Assembly (NCBI RefSeq): GCF_004343075.1 | Contig: NZ_SLXP01000005.1 | Span: forward strand, 187,596-251,595 | Source: Rhodovulum marinum | GTDB taxonomy: Bacteria; Pseudomonadota; Alphaproteobacteria; Rhodobacterales; Rhodobacteraceae | DNA: 64,000 bases | Reading direction: 5' to 3' | The notes under the pieces: generated by a model | The model's database searches: none | Seen by the model: only the letters and a program-made list of their open reading frames with translations | What the model was told of the DNA's origin: nothing | Program-made: the position numbers and the translations under genes | In this document: positions 18,520 through 27,171 of the stretch, piece after piece | Layout of the letters: each line of letters begins with the position of its first letter | Numbering within the stretch: the stretch's first letter is position 1

Positions 18520-18975
18520 TCAGGGAAACGTGTGCCGCGGCGCCCGGCCCGTACGCTGCTGCCAGTGGCGAAAGGCGCGGGCCTCGACATCGAGGGCGGT
18601 CTTCAGGCCCGCCGCTTCGAACCGGGTGACATGGTCCCGCAGCGCCGCGGGGGCCAGTTGCCATTTCCGGGCCACCTGGCGCAGAAGGCTGTCCTCGTCG
18701 ATGTCAAAGCCCCGCTCCCTGACCCAGCCGACGACGCGACAGTAATTCGCCGCGGCGGCATCGCACCGGACACGCTCGGGCGTCAGCGCGTCCAGCGCCG
18801 CCCCGCGCTTCAGCTTGGGCGCGTTTTCAAGCGCACCGGACAACCACGCGGCCATCGCGATGCGGGTCCGCCTGGAAACCGGGTCTTCGTGCAACAGCAG
18901 CGCGACAAGGTCCGAAGGTTCGCCGCATACCGCACGCCAAACCTCGACCGGATCGGCGAAGTCGTATTCGTGCAT
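18520..18975 (-). CDS. Hypothetical protein
   Basis: A 151-residue soluble, mostly alpha-helical protein with no recognisable domain, signal peptide or membrane segment. It begins MHEYDFADPVEVWRAVCGEP; the ATG at 18975 is supported by GAGGGAG 5 nt upstream, so a 12-residue longer frame is disfavoured. The composition is Ala/Arg/Leu-rich with native codon use. The C-terminal half (DEDSLLRQVARKWQLAPAAL) is faintly reminiscent of a helical DNA-binding segment, but I would not assign one. It is convergent with fabI. Confidence 0.7.
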   Translation of the reverse strand: MHEYDFADPVEVWRAVCGEPSDLVALLLHEDPVSRRTRIAMAAWLSGALENAPKLKRGAALDALTPERVRCDAAAANYCRVVGWVRERGFDIDEDSLLRQVARKWQLAPAALRDHVTRFEAAGLKTALDVEARAFRHWQQRTGRAPRHTFP

Positions 18976-19097
18976 GTGGTCTCCCTCAAAGGCACGGCCA
19001 TCTTGTCGCATATTGGCCCGTCGCGCAATCGACCGCGATCAAGGCCCCGCCCCGGCCAAGCCCGCGGCATCGCGATGATCGCCCGCCCCGGCCCGCC

Positions 19098-20048
19098 TCA
19101 GGCCAGCCGGGTCACCGGGCAGCGGTCGAACAACGCCTCGGTATCCTCGCGGGTGCACAGCGCCGTGGCATCGGTCATCACCGCCGCGCTGGCCGCTGCC
19201 GCGCCCCATTGCAGCGCCACGGCCAGGTCGTCGCCGCGCCCCAGCGCCAGCGCGAAGGCGCCCAGGAAACTGTCGCCCGCGCCCACCTTGGAGCGCACCG
19301 GCACCCGTGCCGCCTCGGCATGCAGCCGCAGCCCGTCCGCGGCCAGGACCGACCCGTCCCCGCCGCGCGCCACCACCACCACCGAGGCCACCCCCCGCGC
19401 CACCAGTTCGGCCGCGAAATCCGCGCTTTCGGTGCGGCCGTCCAGCCGCCGCCCCGACAGCGCCCGCGCCTCGCTCCGGTCCATCCGCAACAGGAAGGGC
19501 GGGCTGTCGGTGCCCTCGGCCAGCCGGGTCAGCGCCGGGCCCGAGGTGTCGACGATCAGCCGCGCGCCGCGCTTGGCCAGCTTGTAGCCGATGCAGCAGG
19601 CGATATCGTCGGGCAGGCCCTTGGGCACGCTGCCCGACAGCACGACATAGCCGTTCTCGGGCACCGCGGTGGTGATCGCCGCCAGGATCGCCTTGAGGCC
19701 CGCGGCGTTCCAGATCGGGCCCGGCAGCACGAAACGGTATTGTTCGCCCGTGGCATCATCGGTCACCGCCAGGCTCAGCCGCGTCTCGCCCGGGGCCTGC
19801 AGCGGGATCAGCCGGATGCCCTCGTGCTCCAGAAGCGCCTTGAGCTTGTCGCCGTTATGCCCGCCCAGCGCGACCAGCGCGCGGCTTTCCCCGCCCAGCA
19901 GGCGGATCGCGCGGGCGACGTTGATCCCGCCGCCGCCCGGGTCGGTCACCGCCGGGGCACAGCGCAGCTTCTCCCCCGGCACGACATGGGCGACCGAGGT
20001 CGACAGGTCCACGGTGGGGTTCAGCGTGACGGTCAGGATATCGTTCAT
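19098..20048 (-). CDS. PfkB-family sugar-phosphate kinase (6-phosphofructokinase II / 1-phosphofructokinase type)
   Basis: A 316-residue ribokinase-fold kinase. It begins MNDILTVTLNPTVDLSTSVA and has DPGGGGINVARAIRLLGG and EQYRFVLPGP. Near the C-terminus is VGAGDSFLGAFAL, with the catalytic Asp of the GAGD motif. It aligns well by eye with E. coli PfkB (LRC then PGGGGINVARA; SGEQYRFVMPG), so phosphorylation of fructose-6-phosphate is the first guess. Related tagatose-6-phosphate and fructose-1-phosphate kinases cannot be excluded. It is a single gene, with no PTS or sugar genes beside it. Confidence 0.88.
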   Translation of the reverse strand: MNDILTVTLNPTVDLSTSVAHVVPGEKLRCAPAVTDPGGGGINVARAIRLLGGESRALVALGGHNGDKLKALLEHEGIRLIPLQAPGETRLSLAVTDDATGEQYRFVLPGPIWNAAGLKAILAAITTAVPENGYVVLSGSVPKGLPDDIACCIGYKLAKRGARLIVDTSGPALTRLAEGTDSPPFLLRMDRSEARALSGRRLDGRTESADFAAELVARGVASVVVVARGGDGSVLAADGLRLHAEAARVPVRSKVGAGDSFLGAFALALGRGDDLAVALQWGAAAASAAVMTDATALCTREDTEALFDRCPVTRLA

Positions 20049-20210
20049 GGGCGGCGGCGGCTCTGCTTTTTCGGGTCGCCGGAGAGTGACACCCCAGGCC
20101 GCAGAGGCCAAGCCCGTACGGGGTCGCATGCCCGGAACGGCGGCCCGGCGCCGGATGGCCGCCACGCCGGGCACGGCGCGCAGGCACGGGGCCAGTACCA
20201 CGGCAACGGG

Positions 20211-20260
20211 CCGGGGGCGTCAGCCCCCGGCCCCGGTCGCCTTGGCGAAGCCAGGGCGAA
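20211..20260. repeat. Dispersed intergenic repeat, type B double hairpin (copy)
   Basis: In the 273-bp gap between the PfkB-type gene and the MBL gene, CCGGGGGC/GCCCCCGG (20211-20218 with 20223-20230) is followed by CGCCTTGGC/GCCAGGGCG. This is the same order and near-identical sequence as at 9893-9937, including the trailing GAAAC. No gene was seen in the gap. Confidence 0.7.
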
Positions 20261-20321
20261 ACCTCTTTCCCGCCGCGCACCGGCACGGGAAACGCCGCCC
20301 GCGCCCGCCGGGACAGCGGCC

Positions 20322-21248
20322 TCAGCCCAGCATCATCTGATAGCTGGCCGGCACATAGTGGAACCCCTCGCCCCGCGTCTCGACGAAGCCGTAGCCCGGG
20401 AACGGCATGTGATAGCCGATGAAGGGGATCTTGTCGGCGGCCATCATGTCCAGCATGCGCCGGCGCGTGGCCGCGGCGGCCGCCTTGTCGCGGTCATACA
20501 GCACCTCCCAGTCGGGATGGGCCAGCGACCAAACATAATGGTTGGCGAAATCCGCGCCGATCACCAGCGCCTTGCCCTCGCTTTCCAGCATATAGGCCAT
20601 GTGGCCGGGCGTATGCCCGAAGGCGGCCATCGCGGTGACGCCCGAGGCGACCGTGCCGCCATCCTCGACGAAGGTCGTCTTCTCGGCCAGCGGGCGCATC
20701 TTGGCCTCGAAGGTCTCGTTTCCCGACATGTCCCAGGCATCGAACTCGGCCGCGCCGGTGTAATAGGCGGCCCCCGCAAAGGTTTCGCCCGCCTCGCCCG
20801 ACAGCCCGCCGACATGGTCGCCATGCATGTGCGTGATGACCACCTTGTCGATCTGGTCGGGCGCATAGCCGGCCGCGGCCAGCGCGGCGGTGGTGCCCTC
20901 GGGCGACAGCCCGGCGTCGAACAGGATCAGCTCGGCCCCGGTGTTCACCACCGTCGGCGTGAAGAAGAACTGCGCCTTGTCGGTGGGGATCATGTTGGCG
21001 GCCGAAACCTCGGCAAAGCGGTCGGGTTCGACATTCAGGCCGAAGATCTTCTGCGGCTCCTCGACGGTACGGGTGCCGGCCAGAAGCGTCGTCACCTCGA
21101 AACCGCCAAGCTGGAATCGATTGAATTGCGGCATCGCCGCGCCCAGCATCGGCGCGGCGGCCCGCGCGGTGCCCGCGGTCGCCGCCGCCAGCGGCAGGGC
21201 GGCGCCCGCCATCAGCGCCTGGCGGCGGGTAAGGCTCGTGCGTGTCAT
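20322..21248 (-). CDS. Tat-exported MBL-fold metallo-hydrolase
   Basis: A 308-residue metallo-beta-lactamase-superfamily protein. The N-terminus MTRTSLTRRQALMAGAALPL, ending in ...ARA, is a twin-arginine signal, so a folded, metallated periplasmic enzyme is expected. Metal ligands appear in THMHGDHVGG, in FGHTPGHMAYML and in GADF. The family includes lactonases, quorum-quenching enzymes and alkylsulfatase-like hydrolases; the substrate here is not predictable. The ATG at 21248 has AGGGAG 7 nt upstream. It is not obviously in an operon. Confidence 0.88.
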   Translation of the reverse strand: MTRTSLTRRQALMAGAALPLAAATAGTARAAAPMLGAAMPQFNRFQLGGFEVTTLLAGTRTVEEPQKIFGLNVEPDRFAEVSAANMIPTDKAQFFFTPTVVNTGAELILFDAGLSPEGTTAALAAAGYAPDQIDKVVITHMHGDHVGGLSGEAGETFAGAAYYTGAAEFDAWDMSGNETFEAKMRPLAEKTTFVEDGGTVASGVTAMAAFGHTPGHMAYMLESEGKALVIGADFANHYVWSLAHPDWEVLYDRDKAAAAATRRRMLDMMAADKIPFIGYHMPFPGYGFVETRGEGFHYVPASYQMMLG

Positions 21249-21351
21249 CGGGGATCTCCCTGGTTGTTCCCAGGGGGAAACATAGCCGCAAACGCGCGGC
21301 TTTCCACCGGGCGGCCAGGATCTGCGGTGCGGATGCACAGCGCCTGTGCGC

Positions 21352-21762
21352 CTATTCCCACCAGCGGTCGATCGCGGCGATATCGTCGTCGGACCAGCCG
21401 AAATGATGCGCGAATTCATGCACCAGCACATGCGCGACCAGCGCCGGCAGCGGCACCTCCTCGCGCTCGACCCATTCGTCCAGGATCGGCCGGCGGAACA
21501 GCCAGATCGTGTCGGGGCGGTCGGGCTGGTCCATCACCGATTTCTCGGTCAGCGGGATGCCGTCGTAAAGCCCGGTCAGCTCGAACGCATCGTCGATCCC
21601 CATCTCGGCGAGGATGTCGTCAGGGGCGAAATCCTCGACCCGGATCGCGACGGCGCGGGCCGGCGCCCGGAACGGGTCGGGCAGCGCCTCGCGCGCCTCG
21701 TGGGCAAGTGCCGCGATCTCGTCGAGGCTGGGGGGCGTGGTCAGGGGGCGAAGATCGGTCAT
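21352..21762 (-). CDS. Zincin-like metallopeptidase family protein
   Basis: A 136-residue small protein of the bacterial zincin-like (DUF1025/PF06262) family. The catalytic motif HEFAHHFGWSDDD (HExxHxxG) lies near the C-terminus, preceded by DTIWLFRRPILDEW. The family has a minimal gluzincin-like fold and unknown substrates. No signal peptide is present, so it is cytosolic. It is divergent from gltX, with which it shares an 81-bp intergenic region. Confidence 0.88.
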   Translation of the reverse strand: MTDLRPLTTPPSLDEIAALAHEAREALPDPFRAPARAVAIRVEDFAPDDILAEMGIDDAFELTGLYDGIPLTEKSVMDQPDRPDTIWLFRRPILDEWVEREEVPLPALVAHVLVHEFAHHFGWSDDDIAAIDRWWE

Positions 21763-21843
21763 CCGGGGTCTCGGTCGCTTTGCCCCTCATATGGACAAAA
21801 CCGCCCGTCTGTGAAAGAGCGTCGCGCGAACTAGGAGAGTGCC

Positions 21844-23163
21844 ATGACCACCGTCACCCGCTTTGCCCCCTCGCCCACCGGCTATCTGCATGTCGGCAAC
21901 CTGCGCACGGCGCTGTTCAACTTCCTGATCGCCCGGAAAACGGGGGGCACCTTCATCCTGCGGCTGGACGATACCGACCCGGAACGCTCGAAACAGGAAT
22001 ATGCCGACGCGATCATGGCCGACCTGGAATGGCTTGGCCTGACCTGGGACCGGGTGGAACGGCAATCCGCACGGCTCGACCGCTATCACGCCGCCGCCGA
22101 CGCGCTGCGCGACGCGGGCCGGTTCTACGAATGTTTCGAGACGCCCACCGAACTGGACCTCAAGCGCAAGAAACAGCTGAACATGGGCAAACCCCCGGTC
22201 TATGACCGCGCCGCACTTGCGCTATCGGACGCGGACAAGGCCCGGCTGCGCGCCGAACGGCCGGGGCACTGGCGCTTCCTGCTGAACCAGGAGCGGATCG
22301 AGTGGACCGACGGCATCCTCGGCGACATCTCGATCGACGCGGCCAGCGTGTCGGACCCGGTGCTGATCCGGGGCGACGGGCAGGTGCTCTACACGCTGGC
22401 CTCGGTGGTGGACGACACCGAGATGGGCGTGACCCATATCGTGCGCGGCTCGGACCACGTGACCAACACCGCGACCCAGATCCAGATCATCGAGGCGCTG
22501 GGCGGCGGCGTGCCGGCCTTCGCGCACCATTCCCTGCTGACCGGCCCGCAGGGCGAGGCGCTGTCGAAACGCCTGGGCACGCTGTCCTTGCGCGACCTGC
22601 GCGCCCGCGGGGTGGAACCGCTCGCCCTGTTGTCGCTGATGGCGCGGCTGGGGTCGTCCCAGCCGGTCGAGCTGGCCGAAAGCATCGACCAGCTGGCCGA
22701 GGGGTTCGACCTGGCACAGTTCGGCGCGGCCCCCACCAAGTTCGACGAGAACGACCTGTTCCCGCTGACCGCGCGGCACCTGCACAGCCTGCCCTTCGCC
22801 GCGGTGCAGGACGAGATCGCCGCGCTGGGCGTGCCGTCCGACATGGCCGAACGCTTCTGGACCGTGGTACGCGAGAATATCGGCACCCGCGCCGAGATCG
22901 CGGACTGGTGGGCGCTCTGCCGCGATGGCGCGACGCCGGTCGTCGACGCGGAGGACCGCGATTTCATCGCCCAGGCGCTGGCACTGCTGGGCGAGCCGCC
23001 CTATGACGCCGACACTTGGGCCGCCTGGACCGCGGCGGTCAAGGACAAGACAGGGCGCAAGGGCAAGGGGCTGTTCATGCCGCTGCGCAAGGCCGTGACG
23101 GGCCGTGCCAGGGGGCCCGAGCTGGCCGACCTCATGCCGCTTCTGCAGAAAAAGCCGGGCTGA
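21844..23163 (+). CDS. gltX: Glutamate--tRNA ligase
   Basis: Charges tRNA with glutamate. The 439-residue class I synthetase has the HIGH signature as YLHVGNLRTALFNF and the KMSKS counterpart as EALSKRLGTLSL. The length and the SKRLG variant fit the shorter of the GluRS types commonly present twice in alphaproteobacteria. Whether this copy is the canonical or the tRNA-Gln-charging type cannot be decided from sequence alone. AGGAGAG precedes the ATG. The gene ends in a spacer bearing the dispersed repeat and a hairpin, convergent with nadE. Confidence 0.94.
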   Translation: MTTVTRFAPSPTGYLHVGNLRTALFNFLIARKTGGTFILRLDDTDPERSKQEYADAIMADLEWLGLTWDRVERQSARLDRYHAAADALRDAGRFYECFETPTELDLKRKKQLNMGKPPVYDRAALALSDADKARLRAERPGHWRFLLNQERIEWTDGILGDISIDAASVSDPVLIRGDGQVLYTLASVVDDTEMGVTHIVRGSDHVTNTATQIQIIEALGGGVPAFAHHSLLTGPQGEALSKRLGTLSLRDLRARGVEPLALLSLMARLGSSQPVELAESIDQLAEGFDLAQFGAAPTKFDENDLFPLTARHLHSLPFAAVQDEIAALGVPSDMAERFWTVVRENIGTRAEIADWWALCRDGATPVVDAEDRDFIAQALALLGEPPYDADTWAAWTAAVKDKTGRKGKGLFMPLRKAVTGRARGPELADLMPLLQKKPG

Positions 23164-23185
23164 GGCCCACCGCCGCACCGCCCCT

Positions 23186-23250
23186 GTCTTCTTCTGGCCC
23201 CAAGTATCCCGGGGGAGTCGCCCCTCCGGGGCGACGGGGGCAGCGCCCCC
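23186..23250 (+). repeat. Dispersed intergenic repeat, type A, with hairpin (copy)
   Basis: The core GTCTTCTTCTGGCCCCAAGT, then ATCCCGGGGG, lies between convergent gltX and nadE. It is followed by a perfect stem GTCGCCCC/GGGGCGAC (23217-23224 with 23228-23235) and GGGGGCAGCGCCCC. The stem could serve as a bidirectional terminator. Confidence 0.75.
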
Positions 23251-23267
23251 TGCCCGGCCAGCCGCCC

Positions 23268-24926
23268 CTAGCTGTCGTCGCGCCAGCGGTTGACGATGGG
23301 ATAGCGGCGGTCCAGCCAGAACGCGCGCGGGGTCAGGCGCGGGCCCGGGGCGGACTGGAAGCGCTTGTATTCGCTGATATAGACTAGGTGTTCGACGCGC
23401 TTGACCACCTCGCGGTCAAAGCCCTGCGCCACCAGGTCCGCCACCGATTTCTCGTCGTCGATCAGCCCCTGCAGGATCCGGTCCAGCACGTCATAGGGCG
23501 GCAGGCTGTCCTCGTCCTTCTGGTCTTCGCGGAGTTCCGCCGAGGGCGGCTTGTCGATCACGCGGGGCGGCATCACCTCGCCCGCGGGGCCCTTCATCCA
23601 GGGCCGGTGATTGGCATTGCGCCAGCGGCAGGTCTCGAACACCCGGGTCTTGTACAGGTCCTTCAGGGGGTTATACCCGCCCGACATGTCGCCGTAGATG
23701 GTGGCATAGCCCACCGCCACCTCGGACTTGTTGCCGGTGGTCAACAGCATCTCGCCGAACTTGTTCGACAGCGCCATCAGGATCAGCCCGCGCAACCGGG
23801 ACTGGATGTTCTCCTCGGTCACGTCCGGCGCGGTGCCCGCGAACAGCGGCGCCAGCGCCTCGGTCACCGCGGCGCGGGGGCCGGCGATCGGCACCTCGTC
23901 CAGCCGGCAGCCCAGCGCGCGGGCCACCGCCGCGGCATCCTCCAGCGAGTGGGCCGAGGTGTATTCGGAGGGCAGCATCACGCAGCGCACGTTCTCGGGC
24001 CCGATCGCGTCGGCGGCGATGGCGGCCACCAGCGCGGAATCGACACCGCCCGACAGCCCCAGCACCACCTTGGAAAACCCGCTCTTGCCCAGGTAATCGG
24101 CCAGCCCCGTCACCATCACCCGGTAATCCTGTTCCCAAGGATCCGGGTGGGGCACGCAGGCGCCGGTCTCGGCGCGCCAGCCCTGGGGCGTGCGGGTGAA
24201 ATCGACATGCACGATCTCTTCGTCGAAGACGGGCATCTTGACGGCCAGCTGCCCGCCGGGGTTCAGCACGAAACTGCCGCCGTCGAACACCTGGTCGTCC
24301 TGCCCGCCCACGAGGTTGAGATAGACCAGCGGCAGCCCGGTCTCGACCACGCGGGCGACCATGTGCGACAGCCGCACGTCGAACTTGTCGCGGAAATAGG
24401 GCGACCCGTTCGGCACCAGCAGGATCTCGGCCCTGGTCTCGGCCAGGGCCTCGGCCACGTCCTCGTACCAGGCATCCTCGCAGACCGGCGTGCCGATGCG
24501 CAGCGGCCCCACCGAATAGGGCCCGTTGATCGGCCCGCTGTCATAGACGCGGCGTTCGTCGAAGACGCCGTCATTGGGCAGGTGGTGCTTGAAGATGCGG
24601 GCGGTGACCGCGCCGTTCTGGCAGACATACCAGGCGTTATAAAGGTGCCCGTGCGCGGCATAGGGCGCGCCGATGCCCAGCGCGGGCCCCTGCGCGCAGT
24701 CGCGGGCCAGCGCCTCGACATGGGCCATAGCGTCGGCGGTGAAGGCGGGCTTCATCACCAGGTCCTGCACCTGGTAGCCGGTCAGGAACATCTCGGGCAG
24801 CGCCACCATGTCGGCGCCCGCGCGGCGCCCCTCGTCCCAGGCGGCGCGCGCCTTTGCCGCATTCGCGGCAAGCGCCCCGGTGGTGGGGTTCAACTGCGCC
24901 AAGCTTAGGCGGAACCGATCTGCCAT
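23268..24926 (-). CDS. nadE: Glutamine-dependent NAD(+) synthetase
   Basis: Amidates deamido-NAD using ammonia from glutamine. The 552-residue protein has an N-terminal nitrilase-type glutaminase (about 1-270). Its triad lies in LPEMFLTGY (Glu), IFKHHLPNDGVFDE (Lys) and GTPVCEDAWYED (Cys). A C-terminal synthetase domain carries the ATP-pyrophosphatase loop LGLSGGVDSAL. The ATG at 24926 (MADRFRLSLAQLNPTTGALA) is preferred; two in-frame starts lie slightly upstream. Confidence 0.95.
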   Translation of the reverse strand: MADRFRLSLAQLNPTTGALAANAAKARAAWDEGRRAGADMVALPEMFLTGYQVQDLVMKPAFTADAMAHVEALARDCAQGPALGIGAPYAAHGHLYNAWYVCQNGAVTARIFKHHLPNDGVFDERRVYDSGPINGPYSVGPLRIGTPVCEDAWYEDVAEALAETRAEILLVPNGSPYFRDKFDVRLSHMVARVVETGLPLVYLNLVGGQDDQVFDGGSFVLNPGGQLAVKMPVFDEEIVHVDFTRTPQGWRAETGACVPHPDPWEQDYRVMVTGLADYLGKSGFSKVVLGLSGGVDSALVAAIAADAIGPENVRCVMLPSEYTSAHSLEDAAAVARALGCRLDEVPIAGPRAAVTEALAPLFAGTAPDVTEENIQSRLRGLILMALSNKFGEMLLTTGNKSEVAVGYATIYGDMSGGYNPLKDLYKTRVFETCRWRNANHRPWMKGPAGEVMPPRVIDKPPSAELREDQKDEDSLPPYDVLDRILQGLIDDEKSVADLVAQGFDREVVKRVEHLVYISEYKRFQSAPGPRLTPRAFWLDRRYPIVNRWRDDS

Positions 24927-25074
24927 GGGCATCCCCGTCTCGTCGTCACCGCGTCTTAGCAGACTGACGCGCAAGTGAAAGCCGACATCTGGCGAAAACC
25001 GTTGTAAGCCCGGCGCGGCTCAATTACGGTTTGGGCGCTTTCAGGGGAACCGGGGCGCGGCAGAGGGGGCTCAG

Positions 25075-26502
25075 GTGCACAAGGCTGGCAAGGCAATCGC
25101 ACATCTGGCGGTGGCGGGCGTCCTGATGGGCGCGGCGCCGGGCTTCGCGCAGGACGGGGGCGATGTCGTCACCCGCCAGTACGAGGACGGCGGCATCTAC
25201 GAAGGCACCTTCAAGGACGGCAAGCAGCATGGCCGCGGCACCTACCGGCTGCCCAACGGGTACGAGTATACCGGCGAATGGGTCGACGGCCGGATCGAGG
25301 GCGAGGGCATCGCCCGGCTGGTCAACGGGTCGGTCTACGAGGGCGAATTCCTGGACGGCAAGCCGCATGGCCTGGGCAAGATCACCTTTGCCGATGGCGG
25401 CACCTACGAGGGCGAGTGGGAGGACGGCAAGATCACCGGCACCGGGGTCGCCGTCTATGCCAACGGGGTCCGCTACGAGGGCGAGTTCCGCAATGCCGTC
25501 CACCATGGCGTGGGCACGATGACCAGCCCGAACGGCTATGTCTACGAGGGCACCTGGGTCAACGGCGTCAAGGACGGCAAGGGCAAGATCACCTATCCCG
25601 GCGGGCGCGTCTACGAAGGCGAGATGATGCAGAACCAGCGCGCCGGAAAGGGCACGCTGACCACGCCCGAGGGGCTGACCTATGCCGGCGCCTGGAAAGA
25701 TGGCGAGATGAACGGCCTGGGCACCCTGACCCAGCCCAATGGCGACATCTACGAGGGGCTGTTCGTCAACGGCGAACGGCATGGCACGGGCAAGGTCACC
25801 TATGCCAATGGCGATGTCTACGAGGGCGAGTACCGGAACGACAAGCGCCACGGCAAGGGCAACTTCGTGGGCACCGACGGCTATCGCTATGAGGGTGACT
25901 GGGTCGCGGGCCGGATCGAGGGGATGGGAACGCTGACCTATCCCGACGGGTCGGTCTATGTCGGCCAGTTCCGCGACGACCTGCCCGACGGCCAGGGCAA
26001 GGTGACCTATGCGGACGGTTCGACCTATGAAGGCACGTGGAAGGCCGGCGTGATCGAGGGCGAGGGCAAGGCGACCTTTCCCAATGGCCTGGTCTACGAG
26101 GGCCAGTTCAAGGACGCCGCCTATGACGGCCAGGGCACGATGACCCACGAGGGCGGCTATACCTATTCCGGCGCATGGCAGAACGGGCTGCGCCACGGCG
26201 AGGGCACCGCGACCTATGCCGACGGCTCGGTCTATTCGGGCAGCTTCGTCAAGGGCCAGCGCGAGGGCCAGGGCACGATCACCATGCCCGACGGGTTCAG
26301 CTATACCGGCGGCTGGAAGGCGGGCAAGTTCGACGGCCCGGGCACCGCGACCTATGCCAATGGCGACACCTACGAAGGCATGTTCGCCATGGGCAAGTAC
26401 GAGGGCGAAGGCGTGATGCGCTATTCCGATGGCGAGGTGCGCGCGGGCACCTGGCGCAACGGCGTGCTGACCACCGGCGCCGAGGCCGCCGCGACCGAGT
26501 AA
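25075..26502 (+). CDS. Exported MORN-repeat protein (about 19 repeats)
   Basis: A 475-residue protein with an N-terminal signal peptide (IAHLAVAGVLMGAAPGFAQ, cleavage near residue 25). Eighteen full and one degenerate MORN repeats then run from about residue 40 to the end. Each is exactly 23 residues with consensus GxxYEGxWxxGxxxGxGxxxxxx and no insertions. The residue after the YEG block alternates between Phe and Trp for most of the array, so the true unit may be a 46-residue pair. MORN arrays form elongated beta-hairpin solenoids often linked to membranes or lipids; a periplasmic scaffold is plausible but unproven. The start is GTG at 25075, with AGGGGG 5 nt upstream. Confidence 0.92.
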   Translation: MHKAGKAIAHLAVAGVLMGAAPGFAQDGGDVVTRQYEDGGIYEGTFKDGKQHGRGTYRLPNGYEYTGEWVDGRIEGEGIARLVNGSVYEGEFLDGKPHGLGKITFADGGTYEGEWEDGKITGTGVAVYANGVRYEGEFRNAVHHGVGTMTSPNGYVYEGTWVNGVKDGKGKITYPGGRVYEGEMMQNQRAGKGTLTTPEGLTYAGAWKDGEMNGLGTLTQPNGDIYEGLFVNGERHGTGKVTYANGDVYEGEYRNDKRHGKGNFVGTDGYRYEGDWVAGRIEGMGTLTYPDGSVYVGQFRDDLPDGQGKVTYADGSTYEGTWKAGVIEGEGKATFPNGLVYEGQFKDAAYDGQGTMTHEGGYTYSGAWQNGLRHGEGTATYADGSVYSGSFVKGQREGQGTITMPDGFSYTGGWKAGKFDGPGTATYANGDTYEGMFAMGKYEGEGVMRYSDGEVRAGTWRNGVLTTGAEAAATE

Positions 26503-26650
26503 CCCGCCGCCGCAGGGGCGGCGTGGCTGCCCCCCCTTGGCGCCCCCGGCATGGCGCGCGGCGGGGCCACATCGCGCCACGGCGGCCTTGCGCAGGTGCC
26601 GGGTTCGGTGATACCAGCCGCTTTTTGAATGCTGTTGCACCGGGCACGCG

Positions 26651-27118
26651 ATGCTGAAACAGGTCTGGACCACGCTGATCCTGCCGCTTCTGGGGCGCCC
26701 GTCGCGATTCCAGGTGGCGGCCCTGTGCTATCGCAAGACCGGTGGCGCGCCGGAAATCCTGCTGATCACCTCGCGCGAGACGCATCGCTGGATCCTGCCC
26801 AAGGGCTGGCCCAAGGCGGGCTATGACGCCTCGGGCATGGCCGCCGAAGAGGCCTGGGAAGAGGCCGGGGTGAAACCCCGCCACGTCTCGCCCACGCCGA
26901 TCGGCCAGTACCGCTATGACAAGCGGCTGAAGGGCGGCGTGCCGGTGGCCACCGATGTCAACGTGTTCGCCATCGAGGTCGAGGCGCTGGAGGACCATTT
27001 CCCCGAGATGGCCGAGCGCGAGCGCCGCTGGATGAGCCCCGCCGAGGCCGCCGAGGCGGTGGACGAACCCGAGTTGAAGGCGTTGCTGCGCAAGCTTCCC
27101 GCAGAGCTTTCCGCATGA
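26651..27118 (+). CDS. Nudix hydrolase (second copy)
   Basis: A 155-residue Nudix protein: WILPKGWPKAGYDASGMAAE, then EAWEEAGVKP. The EAWEEAG core again lacks the canonical arginine of REUxEExG, as in the paralogue at 11165. Both share a C-terminal VDEP-L-LLR-L segment, so they are members of one branch resembling diphosphoinositol-polyphosphate phosphohydrolases. It is transcribed with the phosphate transporter 53 nt downstream, which may hint at a polyphosphate or phosphoanhydride substrate (inference only). Confidence 0.87.
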   Translation: MLKQVWTTLILPLLGRPSRFQVAALCYRKTGGAPEILLITSRETHRWILPKGWPKAGYDASGMAAEEAWEEAGVKPRHVSPTPIGQYRYDKRLKGGVPVATDVNVFAIEVEALEDHFPEMAERERRWMSPAEAAEAVDEPELKALLRKLPAELSA

Positions 27119-27171
27119 GGCGCCGGGCGCCCGCAATCCCCCGCTGACAAGCCCAGGAGGCCCGCGCCCCC

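Noticed and set aside
25190..26480. Regular 69-bp DNA periodicity that could be mistaken for a CRISPR or satellite array
   Set aside because: The period is the coding footprint of 23-residue MORN repeats; units vary at synonymous and non-synonymous sites and there are no spacers.
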